From Pelobacter seleniigenes DSM 18267 (GTDB taxonomy: Bacteria > Desulfobacterota > Desulfuromonadia > Desulfuromonadales > Geopsychrobacteraceae), in the NCBI RefSeq assembly GCF_000711225.1, contig NZ_JOMG01000002.1:1686501-1750500 (forward strand): 64,000 nt of DNA. Reading direction: 5' to 3'. Positions 7,178 through 15,681 of the stretch are shown here, in pieces. Positions within the stretch are counted from its first letter, which is position 1, and each line of letters begins with the position of its first letter. Made by a program: the position numbers and the translations under genes. The notes beneath the pieces were generated by a model. That model had not been told where the DNA came from, ran no database searches, and worked only from the letters and a program-made list of their open reading frames with translations.

Positions 7178-8164
7178 TTATTGATCCGGGTACAAACCCC
7201 GCATCCGGCCATGCAACCTCGCCAGCCCCAGCAGGGTTTCCATATCGGGAGTCGTTACCCCGACTTTCTGACCGATTTCGTAAACCGCGCTGACCAGGGC
7301 GTCCAGTTCTACGGAACGGCCGGCTTCGACATCCTGCAGCATCGATGTTTTGAAGGCACCCAGTTTGCGGGTGACGGCATTGCGTTCAAGCGGGGTCTGC
7401 TCTACCGGGCAGCCAATCCGCTCGCCAATGGTCGCTGCTTCAGTCATGACCCGGTTGCAGAAATTGAGTACCAGCGGGTCATCGAGAATCCGGTCGCAGG
7501 TTGCCCCGGTGATGGCGGAAACCGGATTCATGGTCATGTTGCCCCACAGCTTGAACCAGATATCACGTTGGATGGCTGAGGAGGTTTCAATCTCGATCCC
7601 GGCCGCGCTGAGCAGATCGGCGAGCTTTTGCAGGCGGGCGCTTTTTTCGCCGTTCGGCTCACCGAGGATCAGTTTTCTGCCGAAGACATGACGGACAAAG
7701 CCGGGTTCGTTGAGGGCGAAACTGCCATGGACCACCCCGCCGATAATCGATCGGGCCGGAATCGCTTGGGCGATGGCGCCGCCTGGATCGACCGCCGCCA
7801 ACTGCAGGCCGGCATAATCGCCGCCAAAACCCTGGAAGAACCACCAGGGCACCCCGTTCATGGCTGTCAGTACCGTGGTTTCCGCTCCGATCAGGGGCGG
7901 AATGGCCCCGGCCACTGCAGGCATGGACTGAGCTTTGACGGCAACAATGATCAGATCCTGCTCGCCCAGCTCGACGGGGTTGGCCGTGGCGGTGACCGGA
8001 ACCGAGATGGTCCTGTTGTCGAGTTGCAGGCGCAGGCCTTGGGTTTGCAATGCGTCCAGCGTGGCACCACGGGCTACCGCGCTCACCTCACAGCCGTTTT
8101 GGGCCAGCAATGCGCCGATGAAGCCGCCAACGGCCCCGGCTCCGTAAATACAGATTTTTTTCAT
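7178..8164 (-). CDS. panE: 2-dehydropantoate 2-reductase
   Basis: The enzyme reduces ketopantoate to pantoate with NADPH in pantothenate synthesis. The N-terminus KICIYGAGAVGGFIGALLA is the Rossmann GxGxxG loop. The catalytic Lys region (VAVKAQ) and the C-terminal helical domain motif WFKLWGNMTMNPVSAITG are both present. At 328 residues it is slightly longer than the usual 300. The start at 8164 has an excellent AGGAGG site. Members of this family also include reductases for related 2-oxo acids, and no other pantothenate gene is nearby, so substrate specificity is not certain. The gene is a single unit, with about 435 bases to the divergent phasin gene. Confidence 0.85.
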   Translation of the reverse strand: MKKICIYGAGAVGGFIGALLAQNGCEVSAVARGATLDALQTQGLRLQLDNRTISVPVTATANPVELGEQDLIIVAVKAQSMPAVAGAIPPLIGAETTVLTAMNGVPWWFFQGFGGDYAGLQLAAVDPGGAIAQAIPARSIIGGVVHGSFALNEPGFVRHVFGRKLILGEPNGEKSARLQKLADLLSAAGIEIETSSAIQRDIWFKLWGNMTMNPVSAITGATCDRILDDPLVLNFCNRVMTEAATIGERIGCPVEQTPLERNAVTRKLGAFKTSMLQDVEAGRSVELDALVSAVYEIGQKVGVTTPDMETLLGLARLHGRMRGLYPDQ

Positions 8165-8358
8165 GGTGAAAACCTCCTGCAGGCTTGATTTTTTCGCTTC
8201 ATCCGCTCTTCATGGTTTGATTGGAACAACGAGCGGTGGAATCATACCATGCTTGCAGCAAAAGTCATTCCGCCAGGATTTATGTTTAAGTCACAGTCCT
8301 AACCATCTGGTTTTAAAGGAACCGAACAAGATTTCCGAGCGGGAAGGCGTCGCTGACT

Positions 8359-8373
8359 GTCTCAATTTGAGAC
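8359..8373. promoter_or_regulatory. palindromic operator candidate
   Basis: GTCTCAATTTGAGAC is a perfect palindrome followed after eight bases by a T-run (8382-8387). It looks like a dimeric regulator site. On the plus strand it could alternatively be a short terminator hairpin, although no plus-strand gene precedes it. Confidence 0.4.
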
Positions 8374-8429
8374 TGGCTGCTTTTTTATTCCGCACTTAGC
8401 AAATCGCTATGCCCTCGATTGTTCCCGGT

Positions 8430-8459
8430 TTGACTTTCCTTCAACTTCTGCTCTGCTAT
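8430..8459 (+). promoter_or_regulatory. candidate sigma-70 promoter for the phasin operon
   Basis: TTGACT (8430-8435) and TGCTAT (8454-8459) are separated by 18 bases and lie about 140 bases upstream of the phasin ATG. The -35 is good and the -10 moderate. Confidence 0.35.
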
Positions 8460-8599
8460 TGGCAGGATCTGAAAAATATCCTGGTATAGATCTCACCCCT
8501 CGCAGCGGACTATTTTATTTCCGGCTGAATAGCAAATTGTCAGCCCTGAGCCTCGGCTTCCCCGACTCCGGTGCTGACCTTCAGGAAGGAGAAAGCAAC

Positions 8600-8884
8600 A
8601 TGGCGACGACCGAGAACCGCTTGGAACAGCTTTTCTATGTTGCCCTTGGCAGCGCTTTAGCCGTCAAGGAGAAGATTGAAAAAAACAGCGAAGAGATGAA
8701 GGAGGCAGCAGATAAGGCGGAAGAACATGCCCGCGCCCTGTTCAATAAAATGGCCGAGCGCGGCGAACAGGAAAAGGATGTCCTGCGCGGGATGTTGAAG
8801 GATGTTCTCAAAGAAGTGGTTGCCGAGCTGAATCTGGCGACCCGGGACGATCTGGAGCAATTGCGTAAGGACCTGGGGCATTAA
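8600..8884 (+). CDS. phasin-family / PHA granule-associated protein
   Basis: This 94-residue, fully helical, highly charged protein has the heptad-like pattern and Lys/Glu richness of the phasin-like family (LEQLFYVALGSALAVKEKIE, then an amphipathic helix to RDDLEQLRKDLG). Phasins coat polyhydroxyalkanoate granules, but in many bacteria without PHA genes nearby such proteins have unknown membrane or kinase-linked roles. The start is the ATG after AGGAAGGAGAAAG. The UbiB-type kinase starts two bases after its stop, a pairing common in this group, which suggests a joint function in quinone or lipid metabolism rather than storage alone. Confidence 0.7.
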   Translation: MATTENRLEQLFYVALGSALAVKEKIEKNSEEMKEAADKAEEHARALFNKMAERGEQEKDVLRGMLKDVLKEVVAELNLATRDDLEQLRKDLGH

Positions 8885-8886
8885 AG

Positions 8887-10461
8887 GTGCTGCGGCGGTT
8901 TTTTCTCTGTCTGAAGCTGTGCAGTCCGGGGCGCTGCTATGCTGTGTTCCGTTTCCTGGTCACGGTGTTTCTGCTGTTCCGACGGCGACCCCGCTGGCTG
9001 TTGTGGCGACCGCTCTCAGCGGAACAGCTGGTTGCTGCCGTCCGGCGACTCGGCGCCAGCTTTCTGAAGCTCGCCCAGGTGCTGGCGACCCGAGCCGATT
9101 TTTTTGATCAGGAGTATATTGCGGCCTTGCGCCGACTCCACGATCAGATGCCGGCCATGCCCGACAAAGATCGGCAGCGAGTCTTTCGGCAGGCCTTCCC
9201 CGATCCGGAGGTGTTTGCCGATTTTACCGAGGAACCGCTGGCCAGTGCCTCCATCGGCCAGGTGCATAAAGCCCGTCTGAGGGATTCCGGACAGATTGTC
9301 GCGGTCAAGCTGCTGCGTGCCGATATCCAGTTTGTGGTGCGAGTCGACATTTTTCTGCTCAATCTGTTTCTGCGCCTGTTTCAACCACTGTTCAGCGATC
9401 AGACCCGGCATTCCATCGAGTCTGTCCTGAAGGCTTTTACCCGGATGATCCTGCAGGAAGTCAGTATGCATCAGGAACTGGCCAACCTGGAGCACTTCAG
9501 CCAGGTCTACGCCCATACCGCCGTCCGTTTTCCGCAACCCTGTCGGGAGCTGAGTAGTGACGCGGCGCTGGTGATGAGTTTTGAGGAGGGGGTGCGCATT
9601 GACGACCTGGAGTCGATTGCCGCGCAAGGAGTCTCATTTCCCGACCTGATGCAGACGTTGGTCCTGTTCTATACCGAACAGATGCTGGTCAAAGGGTTCT
9701 TCCATGCCGATCCGCATCCTGGTAATCTGCTGGTCAGCCCGGCCGGGGATTTGATACTCCTCGATTTTGGAATGGTCAGCCGAATTCCGCGCGGCATGCG
9801 CGAAGCCATGATCTATGCGGTCAAGGCCGCTTACGAGCGGAATTTCGATCTGCTGGTGAGCGCGACCCGGCGCATGGGTATTCTCACCGAGCAGGCTTCC
9901 CAGGGGGAATTGAGTGAGATCGCGGAAAACCTGTTTGCCATCTTTGACAGTGAACAGCTGGCCGCCCGCAGTATGCAGGAGCTGGCCTTCGGAGTCCTGC
10001 AGGTCCTTCATGACCAGCCGTTCAAATTGCCCCAGGACGTGATTTATGTCATGCGGGTCAGTTCCCTGGTCGAAGGGTTGGGGACGCAGTACAATAAAAA
10101 TTTTAACGGCATCAAGGATATCCTGCCGATTCTCAAGGAAAACCTGCCGCGGGCGCTGGGCGAAGGAGAGCACCTCTGGGACCATCTTCGTCATGAGGCG
10201 GTCCAGTTACCCTTCACCCTGCTGAAAACCCGGCGTGTGATCGAACTTGCCGAACAGGGGGAGTTGACCGTGCGCATGGCCGCGGCCGACCGGGATTTTC
10301 TGCTCAGCCGCCTGCAGGGGTATTTCCGGCTGCTGGTCTGGCTGATCTTTTGGCTAGCCACGGCTTTTTACCTGCTGCAGCTGAAAACCGCCTGGTCAGG
10401 CTGGCTTTCGGGCGGCTGCCTGGGGCTTGCCGCATTGTTATTGCTCAGGAAAGGAAAGTAG
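8887..10461 (+). CDS. ABC1/UbiB-family atypical kinase
   Basis: This 524-residue protein belongs to the AarF/UbiB/COQ8 family of atypical kinase-ATPases that support ubiquinone synthesis or lipid handling at the membrane. Diagnostic motifs are in order: LGASFLKLAQVLATR (the KxGQ-type helix, here KLAQ), PLASASIGQVHKARL (Ala-rich loop replacing the glycine-rich loop), AVKLLR (nucleotide-binding Lys), GFFHADPHPGNLLV (catalytic HxDxHPGN) and LLDFGMVS (metal-binding DFG). Two hydrophobic segments at residues about 475-518 anchor the C-terminus. The start is GTG at 8887, immediately after the phasin stop codon. It is not necessarily ubiB itself, since bacteria often have several paralogues. Confidence 0.9.
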   Translation: MLRRFFLCLKLCSPGRCYAVFRFLVTVFLLFRRRPRWLLWRPLSAEQLVAAVRRLGASFLKLAQVLATRADFFDQEYIAALRRLHDQMPAMPDKDRQRVFRQAFPDPEVFADFTEEPLASASIGQVHKARLRDSGQIVAVKLLRADIQFVVRVDIFLLNLFLRLFQPLFSDQTRHSIESVLKAFTRMILQEVSMHQELANLEHFSQVYAHTAVRFPQPCRELSSDAALVMSFEEGVRIDDLESIAAQGVSFPDLMQTLVLFYTEQMLVKGFFHADPHPGNLLVSPAGDLILLDFGMVSRIPRGMREAMIYAVKAAYERNFDLLVSATRRMGILTEQASQGELSEIAENLFAIFDSEQLAARSMQELAFGVLQVLHDQPFKLPQDVIYVMRVSSLVEGLGTQYNKNFNGIKDILPILKENLPRALGEGEHLWDHLRHEAVQLPFTLLKTRRVIELAEQGELTVRMAAADRDFLLSRLQGYFRLLVWLIFWLATAFYLLQLKTAWSGWLSGGCLGLAALLLLRKGK

Positions 10462-10462
10462 T

Positions 10463-10711
10463 TTGGATTATCTGGCAGCGCGTGAAGCTGAAATTGTTGG
10501 TAACATAAGGGATTATTTCAGGGAACGGATTCTCAACAACCCGCAAGCCGTTCTCGCCCAGGTGGATGGTGAACTGGCCGCCCTGTATGTCAATTACGGG
10601 AACGACTGGACCGGGCGCGGGGTGGTTGCGGACGCGGTACAGGAAGCTACCATCGCGGCCCTGGAAGGAGTGCGTGCCGAGTGCCTGCAGCTGCTCGAAG
10701 AGAACGCCTGA
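10463..10711 (+). CDS. small hypothetical protein downstream of the UbiB-type kinase
   Basis: I do not recognise this 82-residue soluble, helical protein (LAAREAEIVGNIRDYFRERI ... ALYVNYGNDWTGRGVVADAV). TTG at 10463 is proposed because AGGAAAGGAAAG sits directly before it and it starts right after the kinase stop; a longer frame from 10427 would overlap the kinase gene. Tight spacing implies the third position in the phasin-kinase operon. It converges with the SRPBCC gene across 13 bases. Confidence 0.5.
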   Translation: MDYLAAREAEIVGNIRDYFRERILNNPQAVLAQVDGELAALYVNYGNDWTGRGVVADAVQEATIAALEGVRAECLQLLEENA

Positions 10712-10724
10712 CTCATGATTTCTT

Positions 10725-11177
10725 TCAGCCGAACAGCTCGAGTAAGCGCTGGCTGCGGTAAGTGAAGATATCGGCCAGCATTTTTTTGACCGCAAGCTGA
10801 TGGAGCAAACGCCCCAGCGGACCGCCAGGGAGAGCATAGCTCACCTGGTCGAACATCCGGCAGCTGGTTGCACTGCTGGCGCTGATCTGGTGCATGTGGT
10901 ACCAGAATTTATAGGGGCCAAGGCGTTGCTCATCGACAAAAGAGAGCCCGGCGCGGATGTGTTTGATTTCCGTCAGCCAGCGCTGTTTGCCGAACCGTGG
11001 AATGGTGATCTCATAGAGAATCAGCAGTCCGTCAAACATCTCCTGGGGCGGGTCGGAAAGAATCCGGAAATTCAGATAGGGTGGCGTCAACCGATTGAGG
11101 TTGCGGGGAGTAGCAATAAAATTCCACAGTTCAGCGCTGTTGACTCGCAGGCCGATCTCCCGATTCAAACAATACAT
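10725..11177 (-). CDS. SRPBCC / START-like ligand-binding protein
   Basis: The 150-residue protein has the SRPBCC (Bet v1-like) layout: a first strand with REIGLRVNSAELWNFIATPRN, where the W-x-F-I-x-x-P-x-N pattern marks the first helices, followed by LTPPYLNFRIL, several strands and a long C-terminal helix with YRSQRLLELF. It is similar to the 'cell division inhibitor / YndB-related' SRPBCC proteins that have ...LTPP... near residue 35. ATG at 11177 follows GAAAGGATAACC. The ligand is unknown. It is a single-gene unit, divergent from thiM. Confidence 0.75.
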   Translation of the reverse strand: MYCLNREIGLRVNSAELWNFIATPRNLNRLTPPYLNFRILSDPPQEMFDGLLILYEITIPRFGKQRWLTEIKHIRAGLSFVDEQRLGPYKFWYHMHQISASSATSCRMFDQVSYALPGGPLGRLLHQLAVKKMLADIFTYRSQRLLELFG

Positions 11178-11366
11178 GGTTATCCTTTCGTCGCCGACCT
11201 TGATGATCTCTTTGTCGTAACAGTAAAGCAAATCAGCCTTTGGTTGCTGATCGGTAAAAATTTTCCCCGGAGGGCTCCAGCGGCGTTAAAATGTCCTCTG
11301 CTGTAGCAGACCAATAGCCTGGAAAACATCGACCGGGTTCATCCCGGATAAAAAGAATGGAGCCAT

Positions 11367-12173
11367 ATGATGGAGAAGCAAGCTGTTTGGGACGATTTAC
11401 AGGCGGTGCGCAAGCAAGCGCCCCTGGTTCACAATATTACCAATTTTGTGGTGATGAATAATACTGCCAATGCCTTATTGGCGGTGGGAGCCTCTCCGGT
11501 CATGGCCCATGCCGTTGAAGAGGTTGCAGAGATGGCGGCCCTGGCCTCGGCCTTGGTCATCAATATCGGCACCCTCAGTCGCGACTGGGTCACGGCGATG
11601 GGGCTGGCCATGTCCGCTGCCCGGGAGAAAGGGATCCCGGTTATCTTCGATCCAGTCGGTGCAGGGGCGACCGCGTATCGCACCCGTACCTGCCATGAGC
11701 TGTTGGTAGAATACGGCGCCGCGGTTATCCGTGGCAACGCTTCGGAGATTATGGCTCTGGCTGGCAGCACCGTGCAAACCAAAGGGGTGGACAGCTCGGC
11801 CGCGGCAACCGATGCGGAAGCCGCCGCTGCACTGCTGGCGGAAAAATACGCCTGTACCGTGGTGGTCAGCGGTGCTGTTGATCTGATCACTGCGGGCAAA
11901 GTGAGAGATTACGTGCCCAATGGCCATCCGCTGATGCCCAAGGTCACCGGCCTTGGTTGCACCGCGACCGCTTTGGTCGGTGCTTTTTGTGCGGTGAATC
12001 CTGATCCACCGGCGGCGGCAGCTCATGCCATGACGGTGATGGGGATCGCCGGCGAAATCGCGGCGGAAGCCGCCGGCGGGCCAGGGTCTTTCCAGGTCAA
12101 TTTTATTGACGCTCTGTATCGCTTGAATGACGAACAGCTTGCCATTCACTGGCGCACGGGGGTGAACAGCTGA
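11367..12173 (+). CDS. thiM: hydroxyethylthiazole kinase
   Basis: ThiM phosphorylates 4-methyl-5-(2-hydroxyethyl)thiazole in thiamine salvage. The 268 residues match family length. Motifs visible are PLVHNITNFVVMNNTANALLA with the substrate loop ASPVMAHA near residue 45, VIFDPVGAGAT, VIRGNASEI, and VTGLGCTATALVGAF holding the catalytic Cys. ATG at 11367 follows GGAG at four bases; a second ATG follows directly. thiE starts on the last base of its stop codon, so the two are translationally coupled. I searched the leader for a thiamine pyrophosphate riboswitch and did not find one. Confidence 0.95.
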   Translation: MMEKQAVWDDLQAVRKQAPLVHNITNFVVMNNTANALLAVGASPVMAHAVEEVAEMAALASALVINIGTLSRDWVTAMGLAMSAAREKGIPVIFDPVGAGATAYRTRTCHELLVEYGAAVIRGNASEIMALAGSTVQTKGVDSSAAATDAEAAAALLAEKYACTVVVSGAVDLITAGKVRDYVPNGHPLMPKVTGLGCTATALVGAFCAVNPDPPAAAAHAMTVMGIAGEIAAEAAGGPGSFQVNFIDALYRLNDEQLAIHWRTGVNS

Positions 12174-12799
12174 TGAGCCAGGGGGCACCTGAACTGCATC
12201 TGGTCACCGATCGTCCGCTGGCATTGGGGCGCGACATTCTCGATATCGTCGGCGCAGCAGTTAGCGGCGGGGTTGATCTGGTGCAATTGCGGGAAAAAGA
12301 TTGTTCAACCCGGGAGTTTCTAGAACTCGGGCGGGCTATGGTGAAATTGCTTCAACCGAACGGCGTGCCGCTGTTGATCAACGATCGGGTCGATATTGCC
12401 CTGGCCATCGGGGCCAGCGGTGTGCATATCGGGCAGAGCGATATGCCTTACGCCGATGCACGACGCTTGCTCGGGCCAACGGCCATTATCGGCCTGTCCG
12501 TCGAATCGACCGCGCAGGCCCTGGCCGCCGAAGCCCTCGATGTCGATTACCTGGGGCTCAGCCCAGTCTTTGTCACGCCGACCAAACGTGAGCTGCAGAA
12601 CCAGCTTGGCCTGGATGGGGTCAGTGCCATCCGGCGGATATCCCGCCATCGTTTGATCGCCATCGGCGGGATCAAGCAGAGCAATGTCCGGCGCGTCCGT
12701 GCCGCCGGTGCCGATGGGGTGGCCGTGGTCTCGGCGATCTGTTCGGCCGCTGATCCGGCTGCGGCCAGCCACGAATTGGCCACCCAGCTGCAATTGTAA
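12173..12799 (+). CDS. thiE: thiamine-phosphate synthase
   Basis: ThiE joins the thiazole phosphate and the pyrimidine pyrophosphate to make thiamine phosphate. The 208-residue TIM barrel shows the usual sites: VQLREKD, LLINDRVDIALAIGASGVHI, GQSDMP, the phosphate-binding YLGLSPVFVTPTK, and the C-terminal IAIGGI and GVAVVSAI. The start ATG overlaps the thiM stop codon by one base. With thiM it forms a salvage pair; no de novo thiazole or pyrimidine genes are present. Confidence 0.95.
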   Translation: MSQGAPELHLVTDRPLALGRDILDIVGAAVSGGVDLVQLREKDCSTREFLELGRAMVKLLQPNGVPLLINDRVDIALAIGASGVHIGQSDMPYADARRLLGPTAIIGLSVESTAQALAAEALDVDYLGLSPVFVTPTKRELQNQLGLDGVSAIRRISRHRLIAIGGIKQSNVRRVRAAGADGVAVVSAICSAADPAAASHELATQLQL

Positions 12800-13206
12800 A
12801 AGATCCGGCCCGCCGTTTTTTCATTGTTTTCACCTAACCCTCGGCCCTCGTGTCCCGTACGGTTAGTGCTCTATCCTAATTCTGATCCTTTTTACCGCCG
12901 TCTGCAGTCTGCCTTCTCGGCTTAGACCAAGCCAGACTTGCGATGACACGCCTTGACAGCAAATAACTTACCGGACGGGACACTCGCGCCCATCCAGCTG
13001 GCAACTACAGGTTTTTTTTCGAGCCTTTTCAAGGTCCTGGCCGAGGCTTGTTGGCGAGTAGTAACCTATTGAAAATACAGGATCAGAACCCGACATCCGG
13101 AGGAATATAGGGCGATGTCGAATGAAACGTCCGTTTGAAATTGCTAGAGTTGAGACAACAGAGGCAAACCGCTGAAATTAACTCACCCAGCAAGAGGAGG
13201 ATACAG
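12800..13206. other. intergenic region between thiE and the His-rich protein gene
   Basis: No open frame with a plausible start is seen. A poly-T run (13013-13020) follows the weakly structured CAGCTGGCAACTACAGG, and the stretch 13130-13206 probably holds the promoter and leader of the next gene (AGAGGAGGA at its end). I found no recognised riboswitch. Confidence 0.45.
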
Positions 13207-13524
13207 ATGAAACGGACATTGATCATGATCGGTATGGTTTTGGTATTGGCACTGGCAACTCCGCTGTTGGCATCGGCACATGAGCAGGGCCATCGCAACG
13301 GGCCGGGACACCAGCAAAGCTGGCAGGACCACACTTATCGTAATGGGCATCGTGACCAGCGGGACTGGTACCGGGGACATAATCCGCAGCGCCATCACGG
13401 ATACGGGAAATTACACAGAGTCAAGCGTCAGATTGTCAGGCAGCATCACTATGATCGCCATTACGTCCGCCCGGCAACTGTGCTGATCGGGGTTCCTTCC
13501 GTGGTTGTTCGCTTTAACTGGTGA
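13207..13524 (+). CDS. small secreted histidine-rich protein
   Basis: The 105-residue product has a clean signal peptide (KRTLIMIGMVLVLALATPLLASAH, cleaved near ASA). The mature part of about 80 residues contains twelve histidines plus many Arg, Tyr and Trp, with patterns such as HRNGPGH, RDWYRGH and RQHHYDRHYVR. It ends in a hydrophobic strand, VLIGVPSVVVRFNW. I do not recognise the family. The composition suggests periplasmic metal binding or buffering, which is inference. The ATG follows AGAGGAGGATACAG. A strong terminator lies 50 bases after its stop, so it is a monocistronic unit. Confidence 0.7.
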   Translation: MKRTLIMIGMVLVLALATPLLASAHEQGHRNGPGHQQSWQDHTYRNGHRDQRDWYRGHNPQRHHGYGKLHRVKRQIVRQHHYDRHYVRPATVLIGVPSVVVRFNW

Positions 13525-13572
13525 CGGTTCGCTTGGCTAAGAATCGCCTCAGATAATGATTAAGAGGGTGGA

Positions 13573-13614
13573 AGAGGGGTTGTCGATTGATTGGCAACCC
13601 CTCTAAATTTTTTT
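13573..13614 (+). terminator. rho-independent terminator
   Basis: AGAGGGGTTG (13573-13582) pairs perfectly with CAACCCCTCT (13595-13604), followed by AAATTTTTTT. It ends the transcript of the His-rich protein gene. Confidence 0.9.
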
Positions 13615-13667
13615 GGAAGTAAGATTCTTGGATTGAAATACAAACAGTTGTCCTTTAGAAAGGAGAT

Positions 13668-14408
13668 ATGTCTCAGCTTCGGGTCATTCTCTTACTGCTA
13701 TCCTTTCTGTTCGTTTTCGCTGCCAGCGCTGGCGCGGAGACCATGACCATTTCCTATTTTGAACGTCCTCCTTATTATTACACAGCCAAGAACGGCCAGC
13801 CTGAAGGATTTTTGTTGAACAAAGTCGTGGAAATCATGGAGCAGACGGGGATCGAGGCCCGTTTTTTGAGCCTGACTCCTAATCAGATTTTGTATGTGGT
13901 CCGTCATGCGGTGAGCCCGCATTGTTCCATTGGGTGGTTTAAAAATTCACAACGAGAAGAATTTGCCAAATTTTCCAGACCGATCTATCAGGATAAACCG
14001 GTTTTGTTACTGATCAGGAAATCCGGCCAGGACCGGATCGGTAAGGAGCATACCCTGGCCGCGATTTTTGCAAACCACAGGCTTATTTTCGCAAGAAATA
14101 TTCACTATTCTTACGGGGAGTATATCGATGGTCTGCTGCGCGAAAAAGAGCCGGAATCTTATCTTACCGTGAAGGGGCAAGCAAACCTTATCCAGGTGAT
14201 CGCTGCCGATGACAGAAAATACATCCTGGTGTCGCCAGAAGAAGCGACGAGCCTGATCAAGAGAGCTGGCTATCAACAAGAGGATTTTGCCTTGGTCCCT
14301 CTTGCAGATATCCCGGTGGGGAATAACCGTTATCTGATGTGCAGTCAGAGCGTCAGTGATGAACTGCTGGAACGGATTGATCAGGCCATTGAGAGATCCC
14401 GTCAATGA
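13668..14408 (+). CDS. periplasmic amino-acid-type solute-binding protein
   Basis: The 246-residue protein has a signal peptide (LRVILLLLSFLFVFAASAGA) and a single bacterial extracellular solute-binding domain of family 3 type: MTISYFERPPYYY, GQPEGFLLNKVVEIMEQTG, then SIGWFKNSQREEFAKFSRPI, the usual signature where the first lobe ends. No ABC permease or ATPase genes are nearby, so it may be an orphan binding protein or a sensor component. The ribosome site AAAGGAG is only two bases from ATG at 13668. It is flanked on both sides by terminators. Confidence 0.8.
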   Translation: MSQLRVILLLLSFLFVFAASAGAETMTISYFERPPYYYTAKNGQPEGFLLNKVVEIMEQTGIEARFLSLTPNQILYVVRHAVSPHCSIGWFKNSQREEFAKFSRPIYQDKPVLLLIRKSGQDRIGKEHTLAAIFANHRLIFARNIHYSYGEYIDGLLREKEPESYLTVKGQANLIQVIAADDRKYILVSPEEATSLIKRAGYQQEDFALVPLADIPVGNNRYLMCSQSVSDELLERIDQAIERSRQ

Positions 14409-14416
14409 CATCCCCC

Positions 14417-14456
14417 AAAAAAAAGGAGGCACTCTAAGTTGCCTCCCTTTTTTGAT
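14417..14456. terminator. bidirectional rho-independent terminator
   Basis: GGAGGCA (14425-14431) pairs with TGCCTCC (14440-14446), with eight A's to the left and a T-run to the right. It therefore serves both the solute-binding gene (plus strand) and the rnf operon (minus strand). Confidence 0.9.
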
Positions 14457-14478
14457 ATGTTAATTTGATCTTTGCGAC

Positions 14479-15066
14479 TTATTTAGCTTCCAGCTTATTC
14501 ATTCCCGCCAGCAACAGACCCAGGGTGATAAAAGCGCCCGGCGGCAGAATCATCAACAGCATCGGTTGGTAACCGCCCCCGAACACCGTGAAGCCGAGGA
14601 TGGCTCCGGAACCGAACAGCTCCCGGACAGAGCCGAGGATAAAGAGGCCGAGGGTAAAGCCGAGCCCCATTCCCAGACCGTCAAAAATAGACCGGCCAAC
14701 CGGGTTTTTGGAGGCAAAGGCTTCGGCCCGGCCGAGGATCAAGCAGTTGACGACAATCAGGGGGATAAAGATACCAAGGGCCTGGTAGAGATCATAGACC
14801 CAGGCTTCCATGGACAGCTGAACCACGGTCACAAAAGATGCAATCAGGATAATGAAAGCCGGAATCCGCACTTTCGAGGGGATCAGTTTGCGCAACGAAG
14901 CGACCGCAACGTTGGAGCAGACCAGGACAAAGGTGGTTGCCAGGCCCATCCCCAGGGCGTTTTCCGCGCTGGTCGTGACAGCGAGAGTCGGACACATCCC
15001 CAGCAGCAGCTTAAAGACGGCGTTTTCTTTCCAGATCCCTGTGGTGAAGTCTTTCATCAGGCTCAT
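14479..15066 (-). CDS. rnfE: Rnf complex subunit E (membrane)
   Basis: RnfE is one of two paralogous six-helix membrane subunits of the Rnf ferredoxin:NAD oxidoreductase, which couples electron flow to Na+ or H+ pumping. The 195-residue protein contains the family signatures LLGMCPTLAVTTSAENALGM near residue 25, NCLILGRAEAFASKNP with the Cys region near the membrane midpoint, and GLGFTLGLFILGSVRE. The initiator ATG overlaps the rnfG stop by four bases. It is the last gene of rnfABCDGE. Confidence 0.95.
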   Translation of the reverse strand: MSLMKDFTTGIWKENAVFKLLLGMCPTLAVTTSAENALGMGLATTFVLVCSNVAVASLRKLIPSKVRIPAFIILIASFVTVVQLSMEAWVYDLYQALGIFIPLIVVNCLILGRAEAFASKNPVGRSIFDGLGMGLGFTLGLFILGSVRELFGSGAILGFTVFGGGYQPMLLMILPPGAFITLGLLLAGMNKLEAK

Positions 15067-15665
15067 TGGGAGACTCCCTGTGCGACGATTTCCTGCTTAT
15101 GCTGGTGATAAAATTCGAGTCCTTCTTTGACTGCTTTGACGATCGCCCGTGGCGAGATGGTTGCGCCGGTGATCTGATCAAAGTCTCCGCCATCCTTCTT
15201 CACGCGCCAGTCGGCATTGGTCAGACTTTTGTTTTTAAAATGGTCCTTGAAGGCAGGTTCGGTAATCCGGGCCCCGAGGCCCGGAGTTTCGGCATGGGCC
15301 AGAATCTCAATGGCATTGAGGGATTCGTCCGGTTTGACCCCGACCATGACTTCGATGTTACCGCTGTAGCCATCCGGAGCAATCACTTTGAAGGCGGTTC
15401 CGACCAGGTTGCCGGCTTCGCGGGCCCGGTAAAAGATCACATTGATCGGATTACCTTTTTTATCGACCCCGTTTTTCAGGGTGACGGTATCGGTATCGGG
15501 GCTGTTGTCAAATTCAGGGAGCACGGCACTCAATGCTTTGAGCATCTGAATCCGCCGTTGTTCTTTGATCGGTTCCCGGGTGACCCCTTCCACCAACGAC
15601 AGAATAAGCCCTGAGCAGGCGGCAATCAGGGTCAGGGCGATGAGCAGGCGGCTGATTTCTTTCAT
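15063..15665 (-). CDS. rnfG: Rnf complex subunit G (covalent FMN)
   Basis: RnfG is a periplasm-facing flavoprotein anchored by one N-terminal helix (LLIALTLIAACSGLILSLV). The FMN-binding domain has ...GVKPDESLNAIEILAHAETPGLGARI and the covalent attachment motif TGATIS, in which the Thr carries FMN via ApbE. Length is 200 residues with ATG at 15665 after GGAGGAG. The gene overlaps rnfE by four bases. The frame extends upstream without a plausible start. Confidence 0.93.
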   Translation of the reverse strand: MKEISRLLIALTLIAACSGLILSLVEGVTREPIKEQRRIQMLKALSAVLPEFDNSPDTDTVTLKNGVDKKGNPINVIFYRAREAGNLVGTAFKVIAPDGYSGNIEVMVGVKPDESLNAIEILAHAETPGLGARITEPAFKDHFKNKSLTNADWRVKKDGGDFDQITGATISPRAIVKAVKEGLEFYHQHKQEIVAQGVSQ

Positions 15666-15681
15666 GATAATTCTCCTCCGC

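Larger units (their letters stand above)
8165..8599. other. divergent intergenic region between panE and the phasin gene
   Basis: No gene is supported. The region holds a perfect 15-base palindrome (8359-8373) and a candidate promoter (8430-8459), listed separately. The phasin ribosome binding site AGGAAGGAGAAAG lies at its right end. A plus-strand frame opens at 8459, but its upstream part lacks a start with a binding site and is not needed. Confidence 0.5.

Noticed and set aside
11232-11366. Possible thiamine pyrophosphate riboswitch before thiM
   Set aside because: The diagnostic CUGAGA element and the ACCUGAUCUGG-type segment are both absent on either strand of the leader.
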